A stretch of 64,000 nucleotides of DNA from positions 346,577 to 410,576 of the forward strand of contig PJRA01000549.1 of the NCBI GenBank assembly GCA_016987375.1. The letters run 5' to 3'. Below the pieces are notes generated by a model. The model had not been told where the DNA came from. It searched no databases and worked only from the letters and a program-made list of their open reading frames with translations. Both the position numbers and the translations under genes were made by a program. Each line of letters opens with the position of its first letter. Position 1 is the first letter of the stretch. The DNA is from Brachionus koreanus (taxonomy: Eukaryota; Rotifera; Eurotatoria; Ploima; Brachionidae). Of the stretch, positions 1-11,715 are shown piece after piece.

Positions 1-67
1 GGACGTTACCCCAACACCATCCGACACTACTAGACGAAAAGGTGGTCGACGTGGTAGAAGATTGTAA
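1..67 (+). CDS. RPS14: 40S ribosomal protein S14, C-terminal end only (partial)
   Basis: The open frame from base 2 to the TAA at 65-67 encodes DVTPTPSDTTRRKGGRRGRRL. This matches the invariant C-terminal tail of eukaryotic uS11/RPS14, which ends in the same basic RRKGGRRGRRL string and lies in the small-subunit platform near the mRNA exit. The rest of the gene lies upstream of the window, so introns and promoter cannot be seen. Identification is from recall of the family tail; the match is long enough to be confident despite the short fragment. Confidence 0.93.
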   Translation, partial: DVTPTPSDTTRRKGGRRGRRL

Positions 68-213
68 AAAAATAATCAATTTTGAATAAAAAAATGATTT
101 TTTCCGCCAAACTTAAAAAAAGACTAACAACAGTCAAAAAAAAATCATTTTTTTTATTTAGAATAAAATTATTTTGAGTAAATTTTACTTTCAATTATTT
201 TCCAAATTTAATT

Positions 214-1392
214 TCATGCTCTTGATAAACAGGTTATTAAACCTAAAAGTGTCATCAAAGAATATATGCCAATTATATTGAAAACATTATATATTTTATC
301 AAATAATCTGTGCTCTACTTTTAGCAAATATATTTTAGCACTTGATTTATATTTTAGACAAGTAAAATTGGTCTCATCCTCATCCATAACTTTCTTAATT
401 ACTAGTCTATTAAATTTGTCCACCGTTATCCTGTCGTTCGAAAAGTTCGATCTCTTTTTATCCATTACAAAATTTTTGAACTTCCATTTAGCAATTTTTT
501 CTGTACCACATCTGAACACTACCATACTTCCTTTTAAAGCACTAACTATTTCAAAGCTATCGTAAGAAAACTGGTTATTTATGTTCAAACTATTTTCTGC
601 AATTGAAATAGCGGTTTTATTACAATTAGTAATACAGTCTTGATAAAGCACATAAGATCTGAATAGATTAAAATTGTAATTTATTTTGGAAAATTTAGAT
701 ATCAATTTTGATAGACAAGGAACTTTATTTGAAAAGTAAAATATCAATTTTTCTAAATCAGTATCAAATGTGTGTCCCTGAACTTTAAGGAAGCATTCTC
801 CATAGCTAGTTCTGTATCCATTGATGTCTGATTTTTTTGAGCAAACGCATTCACTCATGTTCGAAAAATGGATAATTAATTCAATGTTTGTTTCAGATAA
901 AAATATTTTTTCATCATTAAATGCTAACCGATTGTCTAGATTATCTAATTTTTCATAAATTGGATAACCCAGCGATCTCTCAAGCACAGTTACATGGTAA
1001 TACTTGACTGTAGTATGATTTAATTCTAGCTCTTGATAAACCCCTTGATCTTCTAGTGATACGTCAAAAATTTTCAAATCATTTGTAACAAAATCAATAA
1101 AAATATGATCATCATTTGATAATTTTTCATTTATTTTCAAATTGCTTGAGTCTATGGTCTTAATCCACTCGACTCGATTCTTAATTGTATTAAATCTCTT
1201 GCAGCTATTCGAGTTTAAAATACACTCTTCACCTAAGTAGCACACTATTGCTTTCATATGCTCGTATCTCATTATCATTTCATACCTTTCAGACAAACAA
1301 CTATAATAGGCGTTTAAAACACCGCTATCATTCAATGTTAGAACGGGTATAGAAAAAATAATTAAAAAAAAATAATATTTTTTTTTATTCAT
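214..1392 (-). CDS. Secreted/membrane Ig-domain protein, FAM187-like
   Basis: A single open frame of 392 residues, starting at the ATG at 1392-1390 (MNKKKYYFFLIIF...). The open frame runs further upstream but only by reading into the tRNA gene, so this Met is preferred. It is directly followed by a hydrophobic signal peptide (about residues 5-20). Two Ig-like regions are visible, one in the first third (a VEWIK core and a DQGVYQ segment like the D-x-G-x-Y of V-set domains) and one near the C-terminus (FRCGTEKIAKWKF ... DEDETNFTCL, the classic Cys-Trp-Cys pattern). Between them is a cysteine motif, CVCSKKSDINGYRTSYGECF. A transmembrane helix lies near the end (NIIGIYSLMTLLGLITCL). Two Ig domains around a cysteine knot plus a C-terminal anchor resembles the FAM187 family, whose function is poorly known. 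A general Ig-superfamily receptor is the alternative. Confidence 0.6.
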   Translation of the reverse strand: MNKKKYYFFLIIFSIPVLTLNDSGVLNAYYSCLSERYEMIMRYEHMKAIVCYLGEECILNSNSCKRFNTIKNRVEWIKTIDSSNLKINEKLSNDDHIFIDFVTNDLKIFDVSLEDQGVYQELELNHTTVKYYHVTVLERSLGYPIYEKLDNLDNRLAFNDEKIFLSETNIELIIHFSNMSECVCSKKSDINGYRTSYGECFLKVQGHTFDTDLEKLIFYFSNKVPCLSKLISKFSKINYNFNLFRSYVLYQDCITNCNKTAISIAENSLNINNQFSYDSFEIVSALKGSMVVFRCGTEKIAKWKFKNFVMDKKRSNFSNDRITVDKFNRLVIKKVMDEDETNFTCLKYKSSAKIYLLKVEHRLFDKIYNVFNIIGIYSLMTLLGLITCLSRA

Positions 1393-1459
1393 CAAAATTG
1401 GAGCTAAATTTGAAATAAAATTTTTGAAATCAAGAGAAAAAATTACCAAAATAAAAAAA

Positions 1460-1531
1460 GGGCCTGACCGGGGATCGAACCCGGAGCCTCTCGCACCCAA
1501 AGCGAGAATCATACCACTAGACCATCAGGCC
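1460..1531 (-). tRNA. tRNA-Pro (anticodon TGG)
   Basis: On the minus strand the sequence folds as a complete cloverleaf. The acceptor stem is GGCCTGA paired with TCAGGCC, the D arm contains TGGTCTAGTGGTA (box A), the anticodon arm is CTCGC-TTTGGGT-GCGAG with anticodon TGG, and the T arm contains GGTTCGATCCC (box B). The discriminator base is C, as is usual for tRNA-Pro. There is no intron. A run of seven T follows the 3' end on the minus strand (1453-1459) and serves as the Pol III terminator. It sits about 70 bases upstream of the Ig-domain gene, in the same orientation. Confidence 0.97.
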
Positions 1532-2780
1532 TTCGATTTACTTTTTGAAAAAATATTCTATTTTATTAAAATTTAAAATATTTTGTTTAATTCTCTTGAG
1601 TTGCTTTGTTATCTAAAATGTATTCAATATTTTACACATTTTAGTGGCATATTTGGTGAGACAAAAATTCTACTTGCAACAACACAACAAAAAAATCAAA
1701 CATTTAACAGATAAAAAATTACTAGAGTTCTTTTTTTCTAGAGCATGCAATACAAGTCTTAAAATTGAACAAAAAATATTTGCTATAAACAGGTGTCAAT
1801 ATCCGTAATCCGAGTTATTGTAAATTTTTGCTAGCGGATTAAGCTAAAGCCACTATAAAGTCCTACTAAGAAATGTTCTCGCTAGTTGATTAAGAATATT
1901 TCTTATTCCAACGAGACTTGTTATAAAAACTCTAATTCAATTGAATTAGATTAAAAGAATTTTTTCGGTCCAATTTTCCCAATCGGTTAAATTCCGTATT
2001 CAAATATTGCCCCAGGTTTAACAAGCCCAAATTAGATTCCTTTATTTTTTCATTTTTAAATCAATATTATAAAATTTAATTTGTCTTTAATTTTAATTTT
2101 TTTTTTCTAGTTCCATTTCAAGAATATTAATTTATTTTTAATAGTAGATACAATTTGCGAAAATTAAAAAAAAAATACTAATTTTCTTTTGATAATCAGC
2201 CTCCATATTTATTTCAAATGATTGATTAGAAACCTAATCGAATAGCTTGTTGTTTAGACTGCATCTGCGTCTCTAAATCATTAGCTAACCTTCAAAATAT
2301 TTCAAAGAATTTTCATTTTTTTTTCTAAAATTTTCATCAGGGATTTATGTGCTAATTATTATGTAAACTGGTAATCAGTCCAGAGAGACTTGTCCTAACT
2401 CGAAATTTATCCTTCTTTTGTTCTAAGGAATTAAAATTAAATTAAGTCTTATTGTTTTTTTTTCTTGTATTCGATTTAATAAAGTGTTAGATTTATTATT
2501 CCGTCTGAGTGAACATTAATGGAAATCTATTTCGTAATCCTAGCCAATTTGCCAAGCTTGGCTCTCTTTATAAAACAACTAGAAAAATGAATAAAAATAA
2601 AAATTAAAATAGAAAATATTTTTCGTTCTATTCAGCCAAATCGATCCCGTCTTATCGTCTCTTTCCATTCTTATTTTAATTAATTAGAATTCCAACTCTC
2701 TAGCTAATATTTGTTTCTCAAAATAAATTCAATTGTAATAGCTCTTCTTTTGTGTTTAGAATTCAGTTTTATCTTAAAAA
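1532..2780 (+). other. Intergenic and likely promoter region of the first Pax gene
   Basis: No open frame with protein-like composition is visible. The stretch 1795-1920 is less AT-skewed than its surroundings and carries GGATTA/TAATCC cores (for example near 1809 and 1836), which are typical homeodomain sites. A polypyrimidine stretch and TAG near 2755-2760 could be a splice acceptor in the 5' UTR just before the Pax start codon. No TATA box can be assigned with confidence in such AT-rich DNA. Confidence 0.35.
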
Positions 2781-5421
2781 ATGGATCAAGACGGAATTTT
2801 TAGTAAGCAATTATCTCAATAAATAAAAAAAGAAAAAAAGTAAATTGTTGTTTTTTGACAGAAGCTACAGCATACAGCTATCCTAGCAGTTGCGTACAAA
2901 CAGAGTGCCATCTCATGGTTCAGCCGGACCCCTCGTCCAGCGCCTACATGGCCATCGGCAAGCCCAACTACTACGGCTTTCAAAACGAGTCTTCGCTGTC
3001 CTCTTCGTCCTCAACCTCCTCCATCAAAGACGCATCCAACGCGTATGGCGACATGGACCATAATGCTCGCTCATCCACCATTCTCGTAGACTACTACAAC
3101 TGCAAAAGTAAGCTAGCTATTCACTTAGTCTCTTCCGGGAAATAATATTCTGATTAGTTCTTAATAATTAAGAAACGCTTAGATGATTTCTTGAAAAGCT
3201 TTTTACATTTTAAATTGAATTTTTTTCCTAATTAAAATAACAGAATTCTCTTAGTTAAAAATTCACACCAATCAAAATAGATTCAAATTTATATCTGGCT
3301 TGTTTTTTATATAGAGAAAAAAAATCCTATTGGATCTATGTGTATAGAAAAAATATAATTTTCTAATTTTAATACGCTTGTATATTTCTTTTATTGTCAA
3401 AATAATTAATATCGGAAAAAAAAAACAACAACAACATATATATATAGCTATATATCGTTCAACTATTTGATTTAGTTGACTTGAAATTATTGATTGGAAG
3501 AAAAAATAATACATCTACAATAAACTAACTATAAGCGCTAGGTTCCAAATAAAGCCAAAAATGTTCACACTAAATCCATTTGTATCAGCTGCCCATTACA
3601 GATACGGCAAAATAGGTGCTGCTAAATTTAAACAAAATAAATAAAATTTTTTTGATTTATTTATTTAATTTTTATTTATTTAAAAGGTCATGGAGGAATA
3701 AACCAGCTGGGAGGGGTGTTTGTGAACGGGCGACCGCTGCCGGACATAGTCCGACTGCGCATCGTCGAGCTGGCCAAGCAGGGCGTGCGGCCGTGCGACA
3801 TATCGCGGCAGCTTCGGGTGTCGCACGGGTGCGTGAGCAAAATTCTGGGCAGGTACTATGAAACGGGCTCAATAAAGCCCGGGGTCATAGGCGGCTCCAA
3901 GCCCAAGGTGGCCACGCCGACCGTAGTCGAGGCTATTGCCGACTTTAAGCGGCAAAACCCTACCATGTTCGCCTGGGAGATCAAGGAACGACTTATAGCC
4001 GAGGGCATATGCGATGCAGAGAAGGTTCCCAGTGTCAGCTCGATAAACAGGTTTGATTGAGCTTTTGATATGGAACAATGATTTTTTTAATTAAAAATTA
4101 ATTAATTTTTGAAGAATTGTGCGAAATAGAGCTAATGAAAAAGAACATGATGTCAAGGTGAGCAAGTATTGCGAGGATGGCAGCAATTCAGCGACTTACG
4201 AGACCAAATCTGAAACAGTTAGAAAAAAATCAAGCAAAAAAAATGCAAGTCAAAGTGGCGCTTATTTGACACAGAGCTATGCACCGCCAACTCATCTACC
4301 ATACGACACCAATAATTTACCAATCGATTCAAATGGCTATTCAATACAGAATATTCTCAATTTTGCACAACAGTACAACACACCACTCAAAAGTATTAAT
4401 CTAATTATTTAATTAATTAATTTAAGCAGTCTCATATTTTAATTTGGCTTATGCAAATTATCAACAACCAAAAACAATTTTTTTAATAATAAAAACATAA
4501 ATCTCTTAGATTTAATTAAGTCTTAAAAGCACTTAGTAGTCCCTTAAGAATAAGCTTATCATAGACATCTGTCACATATATAAGGTAGTAATTAGGAAGT
4601 TTTTTTTTTTTGACTTTTTTTTATGAACAAAATATTCAATTAAATAAAAATTTTATTTTTGCTTGATTAATTCATTTAATTATTTTAAGATGAGACAGTT
4701 GAAAATGCTGCTATTGCTAGTGATTGTGCCACTAGTGCTATTGATGCCAGCGGTTTGTCACAAAAGAGCAAAAATTTCATGCTTATGGACTCGTATTTTA
4801 ATGAGAATCCATGGTATGATTTAACAAATCTAAACGAACTTATGAAAGTAACTGGACTCGATGAAGCGAACATTAAAGTAAACTATTTAGAGCATAATTA
4901 AGCCTAGACATGAAACTTTAAATTTTTCTCTTCTTTTTTTTTTTTTGAAGCGTCACTTTGAAGCGAAACGAATGAAATGGAATATGCATTCAGATCAATA
5001 TAATCAGAGTATAAATCAAGCTAATCAATACAGTAATTTAGTCGATACATGTAGCAGTTATGGTCAGAGTGTGCAAGTGCATCAGCAACAATTGCTCGGC
5101 TCAAGTCAAATGTACGAGCCAAGTCAAAAATCTTATGGTGAAAGCTATGCGACAGACATTTACCAGAATGGAATAGTGGCTAATAATGTGGCTTATTCTC
5201 AAGTGGCTCGAAGTCAATCGGATTCCTCATCGAATAATAGTAATTCGCCTCTCTCATCCGCCCCTGCTGCACATTATACGGACTATGGCTATGGCACACA
5301 TGACCCAAATTGGTCCAGATACATTAATTTTCAATTTTCGACTAACCGAAACGCTGTGAATTCGTTCAATTCTCATCATTTTGCCAACGGATATCAGATG
5401 AAACTTGAGCCAACAAATTGA
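2781..5421 (+). CDS. Pax2/5/8: Pax2/5/8 transcription factor: paired domain, octapeptide, degenerate homeodomain
   Basis: Exons are 2781-2802, 2862-3107, 3687-4050, 4115-4392, 4690-4877 and 4951-5421; all junctions are GT-AG and in phase, giving 522 residues. Residues 1-89 are a Ser/Tyr-rich leader. The paired domain spans about 90-214 ([18 protein letters not shown] ... [20 protein letters not shown] ... [10 protein letters not shown] ... [12 protein letters not shown]) and is closest to the Pax2/5/8 class. An octapeptide-type motif YSIQNILN is at 286-293; this Groucho-binding motif is typical of Pax2/5/8. Residues 333-377 align to homeodomain helices 1-3, ending [11 protein letters not shown], but the invariant Trp48 and Asn51 are His and Ala. 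The C-terminus is Ser/Asn/Gln-rich. Exons 2-3 are GC-rich and exons 4-6 AT-rich. A polyadenylation signal AATAAA is at 5476-5481. Expected role: nuclear regulator of sensory and excretory cell fate. Confidence 0.93.
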
Positions 5422-6777
5422 GATTTTTTTTTTTTTTATTTAATGTAATTAATTTTTAATTTTTACATATGACGAAATAAAGTTTATAGTCAAGTTTTGT
5501 CACAATCATGGTTTATTATATTTAAAAATCCATTTTAAATTGTGTTTAAAAATTTTTTTTTAGATAAAAATTTAATAGTTTTTTTTTTCATAAATAAAAT
5601 TTGTTAAAAAATTTTAATTTTTTAATTTTTAATCTTGTTTTAGGAGCTTAGTTGTGCACAGAATTAAAAAAGGTGCTTTAATCTGATATTAATTTTGTAC
5701 TGATTAGGAAATCGTGAAGTGTTGCAAATCCTTGAAACTATCAATTTATTTTAGCGGATATATTTGTGCTTACACAGCAAAAATCTTAAATTTAATCTTC
5801 TTTCAATTAGTCGATTAGCTGAGGAAATTTTCTTATTAATAAAAGATTTTGATAATTTAAATTTTAACACAAACAAATAAGTACCTAAAAAATTCTTCAA
5901 AATCTGAAAGTACCATAAATACACCACATACAAAAATTAAATTGATTTCTAAATTATTCTTCATTTTTTGTCTTTCTAGTAGTAATTTGAATGTATCCTT
6001 TTTTTTATCACTCTTTTTTTGTTTTTATATAGCGAAAGGAGTCTTATTACTGTGAATAATTTCAAAATTTAAAGAAAACTAGAGAACGTAAAAAACTTTA
6101 TTTTCTTTAAGATATAAATAGCTAAAAACATAAAGTATATGCAATTACTGAGCTGAAAAATTTTGAGAAAATAAATAAATGAATCATGGGACATGAAAAA
6201 AATTAAATTTTCTTGTTTCAAATAGAAAAAAAAAACAATAAGATAATTAAAGTGTCAAAAAATTGAAAACTCTTTTTAAAAACTTCACTTTATTTTATTT
6301 GAAAAATAGAGTACCATACTGTTTTATCATTATAAAAGATGTTTTAACTCCTATTCTTTTAAACTAGTTCCTTTTTTCTACTTTATATTATTCGTTGAGC
6401 TAAAAAGAAGGACTTAATTCCATACTGTGCTGCTCGAGGTTCACCTCAAATTATTTCAATAATAAATAAAGTTAACAAAACTCTCATCTCATCATAATCT
6501 ATAAAAGATGTAAAATCTTCTTTTTTTTCATAGATTATTTTATTTCTAAATAGACCTTGAGTAATAAAACTCACTTCGCTATTGTTCATTTAGAATGGCA
6601 TATAATTATCGCCTTTGTTATTTTCATGCATTAAATAAAACAAAAATACTGAAGTAAGGAAGAGTTTTATTTTTTGATATTTAATCAAATCAGAACAAAA
6701 TTGTGTAAATTGAAGCAAATACCAAAAAAAAGAAAATTTGTATTTTTACACAAAAATACAAATTTAAGCTTTAAATT
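5422..6777. other. Intergenic, 3' side of the first Pax gene
   Basis: Very AT-rich. It contains the Pax 3' UTR and AATAAA at 5476-5481. No coding frame, RNA gene or clear repeat structure could be recognised. Confidence 0.4.
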
Positions 6778-7434
6778 TGATCACACTTGTAATTCTTTAA
6801 CCAAACGCTGAAGCCATAAGTATTGAGCTCCCCAATGTCACGGTTTATTTCAAATTCATCAATTGAGTGAAAATATGCGATGAATTCATCAAAACTAGTA
6901 TCAAGTAGAATTGTTTCAATTTGTTTAACATGTTGCGGATAAACAAAAAAATGAGTCTGTTTTAATTATAGCTGAAACTATTTATTATTATGTTATTATT
7001 AATTAAACACTATTTTAAGTATTTTTGTTTTCTTAAAAATAATTTTTGTTTTTTAAATATATTATAAGCGATTTGAAATATAGTATTATAAAAATGGTAA
7101 ATAATATTGTAAATTCCTAGATAAAGTTGATAAAGAGGACCTTTTTTTTGGATCTTTTGAACAAATAACTCTCCTCATAGTTTTTATATTAGTGATAAAA
7201 CTTACTCGTTTTTGTAGACAAAACAGCTTTTAATATATCTAATAAAAAAATTTTTAAAACTGTCTTTGACAGCATCAATTTTTTGATTTTCAAGTAAATA
7301 TAAGAATATGTCATTATGAAGTATTTGTAGCTTATGCAAGTTAGGATGTGAAGCTAAACTAAAGGTAAAGAAGCTATAGCGGATTAAAGACCCAACAAGC
7401 AAATAGAAGTGAGTATGAGGCATTTTTGCACTTT
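6778..7434 (-). pseudogene. Fragmentary unrecognised gene, two candidate exons
   Basis: Two minus-strand stretches have protein-like composition in an otherwise empty region. The upstream one (about 7434-7206) reads QSAKMPHTHFYLLVGS ... HNDIFLYLLENQKIDA ... FVYKN and ends at a good donor, GA|GTAAGT. The downstream one (about 6960-6778) reads HFFVYPQHVKQIETILLDTS ... INRDIGELNTYGFSVWL ... and then stops. Joining the donor to the obvious acceptor near 6962 puts the second exon one base out of frame, so either a micro-exon is missing or the locus is a broken gene. The family is not recognised. The downstream piece has the better codon pattern (Glu/Asp/Phe-rich, no low complexity). Confidence 0.3.
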
Positions 7435-8559
7435 GCTAAGGTTTATAATTGAAAAAGATTGAAAATAAAAGAGGAAAATATTGGCTGAATATTTGCTAAA
7501 TAAAGACTATTTTTCATAAGCTTTTCTTTCAAATAATCGATGCCTAAGTTTTAAATATGATAATAACAAAGTTTCTCATAATTTGTCCAGTATTAAGACT
7601 AATAGCTTAATTGATACATTTATCTGAGTTTTCAGAAGAATTTATTTTATGACAGATTTGCCGATTTTTTCATTATTAATGATCTCAAATTGAATTCTTT
7701 CATTTATTACTGTTTGACATAAATTGAATACTAAATAAGTTTATTCAAATCATGTTTGAATATAGTGAATCTAAATTTGAGATATATTTCAAAAATAAGG
7801 TGCGTCGCTTTAATCAAATTTTTTTTAGAAAAAAATCTCAAAAAATCTTTTTTTTTGACAATAAATTCATGACAATATAATCCAATAATTGTTACCTTTA
7901 AATAGTATTGATAATCAGCTGATTAATTATATTTTTTTCAATCAATTTTATTAATATTTTTTCTAGAAAAAAAGATATTTGAATGTTTATATAACAAGAA
8001 AATGTTATTTTTTAGACTATGTTGGATTATTTATAATTTCTGAATTAATAAATAGAGATTTATACATTGATTTATTTGATAAAAAACTTCATTTAAAATT
8101 GAGAAAATAATAATTATTTAATTTATCACTGGTTTTATATTCTCAAAATATTTCAAATGATACCTCATATACAAAATATATCCAATTTTGCTAGTTCCAG
8201 CAAGACATATTAATTCATAATAATAATTCATTATGAGATCTAAAAAATAAATTTGACTTTCAAATAAGGTTTTTTTTTTGATTATAATGACATTTTATTA
8301 GGAAGAAAATCAAAAAAAAAAAAATGGTAAAAAAAACCAAAGAAAAATATTTTATTTTAGTCATTATTTATTATTTTTACTTTTCATTTTAATTTTATAA
8401 TTTTTGTACAAGTTTTGATCAAATTTTTGAATAAAACATTAAAAATATTAAATTATTAGGCAAAAATAAAAGAAAAATTTACTAGACCAACGACACTAGA
8501 GAAAATTCATATAGAAGTAAAAGTAGCGAAAATCAAAATAAAACGCCCAGTTTGTTACA
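7435..8559. other. Intergenic, nothing recognised
   Basis: AT-rich sequence with many A/T homopolymers. I see no open frame, RNA gene or transposon end here. Confidence 0.35.
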
Positions 8560-8815
8560 AGGTATCCGAAGCAAAAATAGAAACCAAAACACACATGAGA
8601 AGACGTCAAACAACCCAATACCATTACAATAGATTTCAATTAAAAACTCTTTATTATTTCATTAATTTTTTATTTTTCTTATTTATTTATTTCATTTATT
8701 ATTATTATTAAAATATATTTTAGTAAAGAGCCTTGGCCGGTTTGAATTGAGACATAGTCCTTCCTTTTGGCCAAAGTAATTGACAGACATAGCACTGTAA
8801 ACAACGATCTAAAAA
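8560..8815 (+). repeat. Dispersed repeat, copy 1 (ACTGTAAACAACG family)
   Basis: This segment begins around an AACACACATGAGAAG block followed by CCCAATACCATTACAATAGA, continues through a T/A-rich middle (TTTTTCTTATTTATT) and ends with ACATAGCACTGTAAACAACG near 8786-8806. The same order of blocks recurs at about 49945-50160 and, for the right half, at about 51800-51915. No coding capacity and no convincing terminal inverted repeat. It could be a SINE or the remains of a MITE. Confidence 0.4.
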
Positions 8816-9239
8816 AAAGTGAAAAAAAATTCAACCAAAAATTTGAAAATTTTAAACTATTATTCTAATTAATTTTGTTGCAAATCACTGATAGAATGAA
8901 AAATTTTTCAAAAATTAAATGATAAATAAATTTAAAATATATAAAAAGTAAAAAAAGAACTCGATAATATAATCGATTATTGAGAATCGGTTTCCAACAG
9001 TATCTTTAAAAGGGAATTTTGAAACTAAACAAAAATTTTAAAGAAAAATCTCAGTTTATTTAAAAATCTAAGTTTTTTGTAAAAAATCAGAATATTATTT
9101 TTACATTATTTTAATTTTTAATTAAGAACTAACTTAAATAAAGATATAATTTTAAATTTGGATACTTTACACTAAACTTAAAACTCTAATTTTTCAAAAA
9201 GACAAACAGTGGTTTTTAAGGCTATTTTTTTTCTGGTTT

Positions 9240-10440
9240 TTTAATTTTTTTAAGGGACTGCATCGTGTTTTTTGGATCTCGACTTAAGAATGGGCTGGCA
9301 TACTTTTTGACCAAAAATTTATTTTCTTTTACCTCATAAAAAACATACTTTTTACATGACCATTAAGTCATTTTTGAAAAATTAAATGTGATCTTAAGTC
9401 ACTGGTCTTGTCATCAAGGCTATGACTTATAGATCTTTTAATTCTCTTTCAGAATTTACAAGAATCCTGTTTTGCATTTTTTATAGTTTAAGCTTTTATT
9501 TTTCTGTCATAGTCAAAAAGCGATCGGATTAGAGTTTTATAGAGGGTTAAATTGATTCTTAGGGATGAACTCCATTTAAAGCTTTTAATTTTACGAATTA
9601 GATTCATTTTTGACGTCTGTTTCTTAATGACGTCTTGTAGATGTGCTGTGTAGGCAAGTTTTGGATCCAGTTTGATACCTAAAAAGGTTGGATTTTGTTC
9701 AAGTGGTACCTCTTATTGTTCAATTTTAACATTTAGCTTGTATTTTCTTTCGTTGTTTTTTCTAGCACCAGCTCTTGTGAAAGTAGTGTGGCATGTTTTT
9801 GTTTTATTTATTTTGAAGCCCCTTTTTTTGCAAAACTCCACGATTTTGTCAATTGCATTTTGAAGGACACGCTCAATTTCTTTTTTAGAGGTTCTTGTGA
9901 TCCATATACAAAGGTCATCTGCAAACAGAGCTATTTTTAATTCCTTTGGTAGACTGTAGGCAATATCACTAAAGAAAAGAATAAATAGGGTCGGTGAGAG
10001 ACAACTACCTTGAGGGACCCCACATGTTATTGACTTCTCAGATGATAAGCAACAGTTAAGCAACAAGCTATGGATATTTAGGTCTTTTAATTTGGCTATC
10101 ATGCCACGATGGGATGTCTTATCAAAGGCCTTCTCCAAGTCGAAAAAATAGCTCTGGTTAATTCATTTCGATTGAAGCCATCAACGATCGATTGATTAAA
10201 TCTAAGAATATGGTCTTGGGTACTTTTGTTTCTCCTGAATCCAGATTGACTTGGCGGAAGAATCTTTTCTTTTTTTGACCACGTTTGTATTTTAGTGTTG
10301 ATTATTTTCTCGAGCCATTTCACCAGGCAATTTAAAACCGAAATCGGTCTGTATGATGTTAAATTGTCAGGTGGCTTATTCTTTGTCAATTTCATGACTA
10401 TTTTTGATTTTTTCCATATTGATGGTATGTATAATAAAAC
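9240..10440 (-). mobile_element. Decayed non-LTR retrotransposon, reverse transcriptase fragment
   Basis: Reading 10395 to about 9500 on the minus strand gives the ordered RT motifs of a LINE: SYRPISVLNCLVKWLEKIIN, QSGFRRNKSTQDH, DLEKAFDK, GVPQGSCLSPTLF, the catalytic FADDL, GFKINKTKT and FLGIKLDPKLAYTAHL. The copy is dead. One T is missing from the T-run near 10145, which splits the frame before DLEKAFD, and there is a nonsense TAA near 9710 where the family has Tyr. The endonuclease is absent and the 5' end is truncated near 10440. It lies in the spacer between the two convergent Pax genes. Jockey/CR1-like clades are the likely source; the exact clade is not determinable by eye. Confidence 0.85.
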
Positions 10441-10489
10441 GAATTATTTGTTTTATTATTTCTAAAAAGAATTGATTATGACACACCGA

Positions 10490-10585
10490 GTGGACAAAAA
10501 CAAGCAAAAAACACTGTTTAAACGTGAGCGTTTGAGCGAAATAAAATCAGACGATAAACGAGGGTAAAACAGGAAGGAAAAAAAT
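10490..10585 (+). repeat. Dispersed repeat with AACGTGAGCGTTT core, copy 1
   Basis: The segment CACTGTTTAAACGTGAGCG followed by TTTGAGCGAAATAAAATCAG, then CGATAAACGAGGGTAAAA, closely matches the reverse complement of about 24890-24950. Both are GC-richer than their surroundings. No coding potential. Probably one end of a DNA element whose other end is not recognisable. Confidence 0.4.
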
Positions 10586-11715
10586 TATTATTTATGTTTA
10601 AAAAAAAGTATAAAGACAAGAATTTAGATAAATTAAGTCATAAATAATTAAATCAAATAAAATTCAACATATTTTTTAATAAAGTAGGGTGTTTTTTAAG
10701 CGTTTTTAGGTGTTTAAATAGTGTTTATGGGTGTTTGAGATGTTTTTTATTTGTTTTTTTGAGCATTTTAAGTTTAATTTTATTTTAAGTTTTATTTTGA
10801 AATCGTCAAATAAAAAGCTAATTTACTTTTTTGAATCAGAAATGATCAAGACACTCTCACTCATTTTTGAAACACTAATTCTCTAAACATTAAAATTCGT
10901 TTATGACGAACTTCTTGTTCAATTTTCAATTGGTTATTATAAACTAAAATAATTAGCAGGTCAAATACAAAAATTGTCTTTAGGAAAAAATTAAAATTGA
11001 TGTATTGTGCGAAAAAAGATGTATTCATCTTGATCACTATTGATATCATTTTGATCTGACCTTAGACAATTGAATTTAATTTTTTTTTTCTAGATACTAA
11101 TCAAATTATGAATATTGCTAAGAGAAGAAAATAAACTCTAATTTAAAGCCAGTTTGCCGAGAACATTGTTTACCAAGTCCAAAAAGAAAGAGTTGAATAT
11201 AAATGTCACTTTAAGCTAGAAATTTTATTTTCAAGAAAAAGAAAAACCAATTTAACTAGTTTATAGAAAATTATAAAAAATTTTTTTTTTAAATGATTTG
11301 CAATATTTATGTGATCAAGCTAAAAAATAAATAATTACATTAAAATTAATTGATTAAATATAAATATTTTATTTAATTTTAAACAGATAAATTTTTTTCA
11401 TAAAAAAAAAAAAATAAACTAATAAAAATAAATAATTGATTGTTTAATCGATTATAATTCTAAAATTAAAAATTAGAAACTTTCCAATAAGGAATTAGAC
11501 CGATAGATTAAAATAACGTATAACTAATCATATTAACAACACATATATAAAATTAAAAGAAAAAAAATAGTTAAAAATATTAAAAAATTATTATTTTTTA
11601 ACAATTATCTTTTTCTTGGAAAAATGCTGGACAAAAAAAAGTATTTAAACATGTGAAATTCTTCGATATTATCAAGTGACCAGCTTTTTTGCCTATTTGA
11701 TGATATTTGTATCGT
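10586..11715. other. Intergenic, 3' side of the second Pax gene
   Basis: AT-rich, with no supported gene. It should contain the 3' UTR of the minus-strand Pax gene that ends at 11716. Confidence 0.35.

Noticed and set aside
1393..1512. Extension of the Ig-domain protein frame upstream of residue 1
   Set aside because: The extra codons lie over the tRNA-Pro gene, and the signal peptide follows the chosen Met directly.
3672..3872. GC-rich open frames antisense and out of frame within Pax exon 3
   Set aside because: Shadows of the GC-rich paired-domain coding sequence; the sense frame explains the composition fully.
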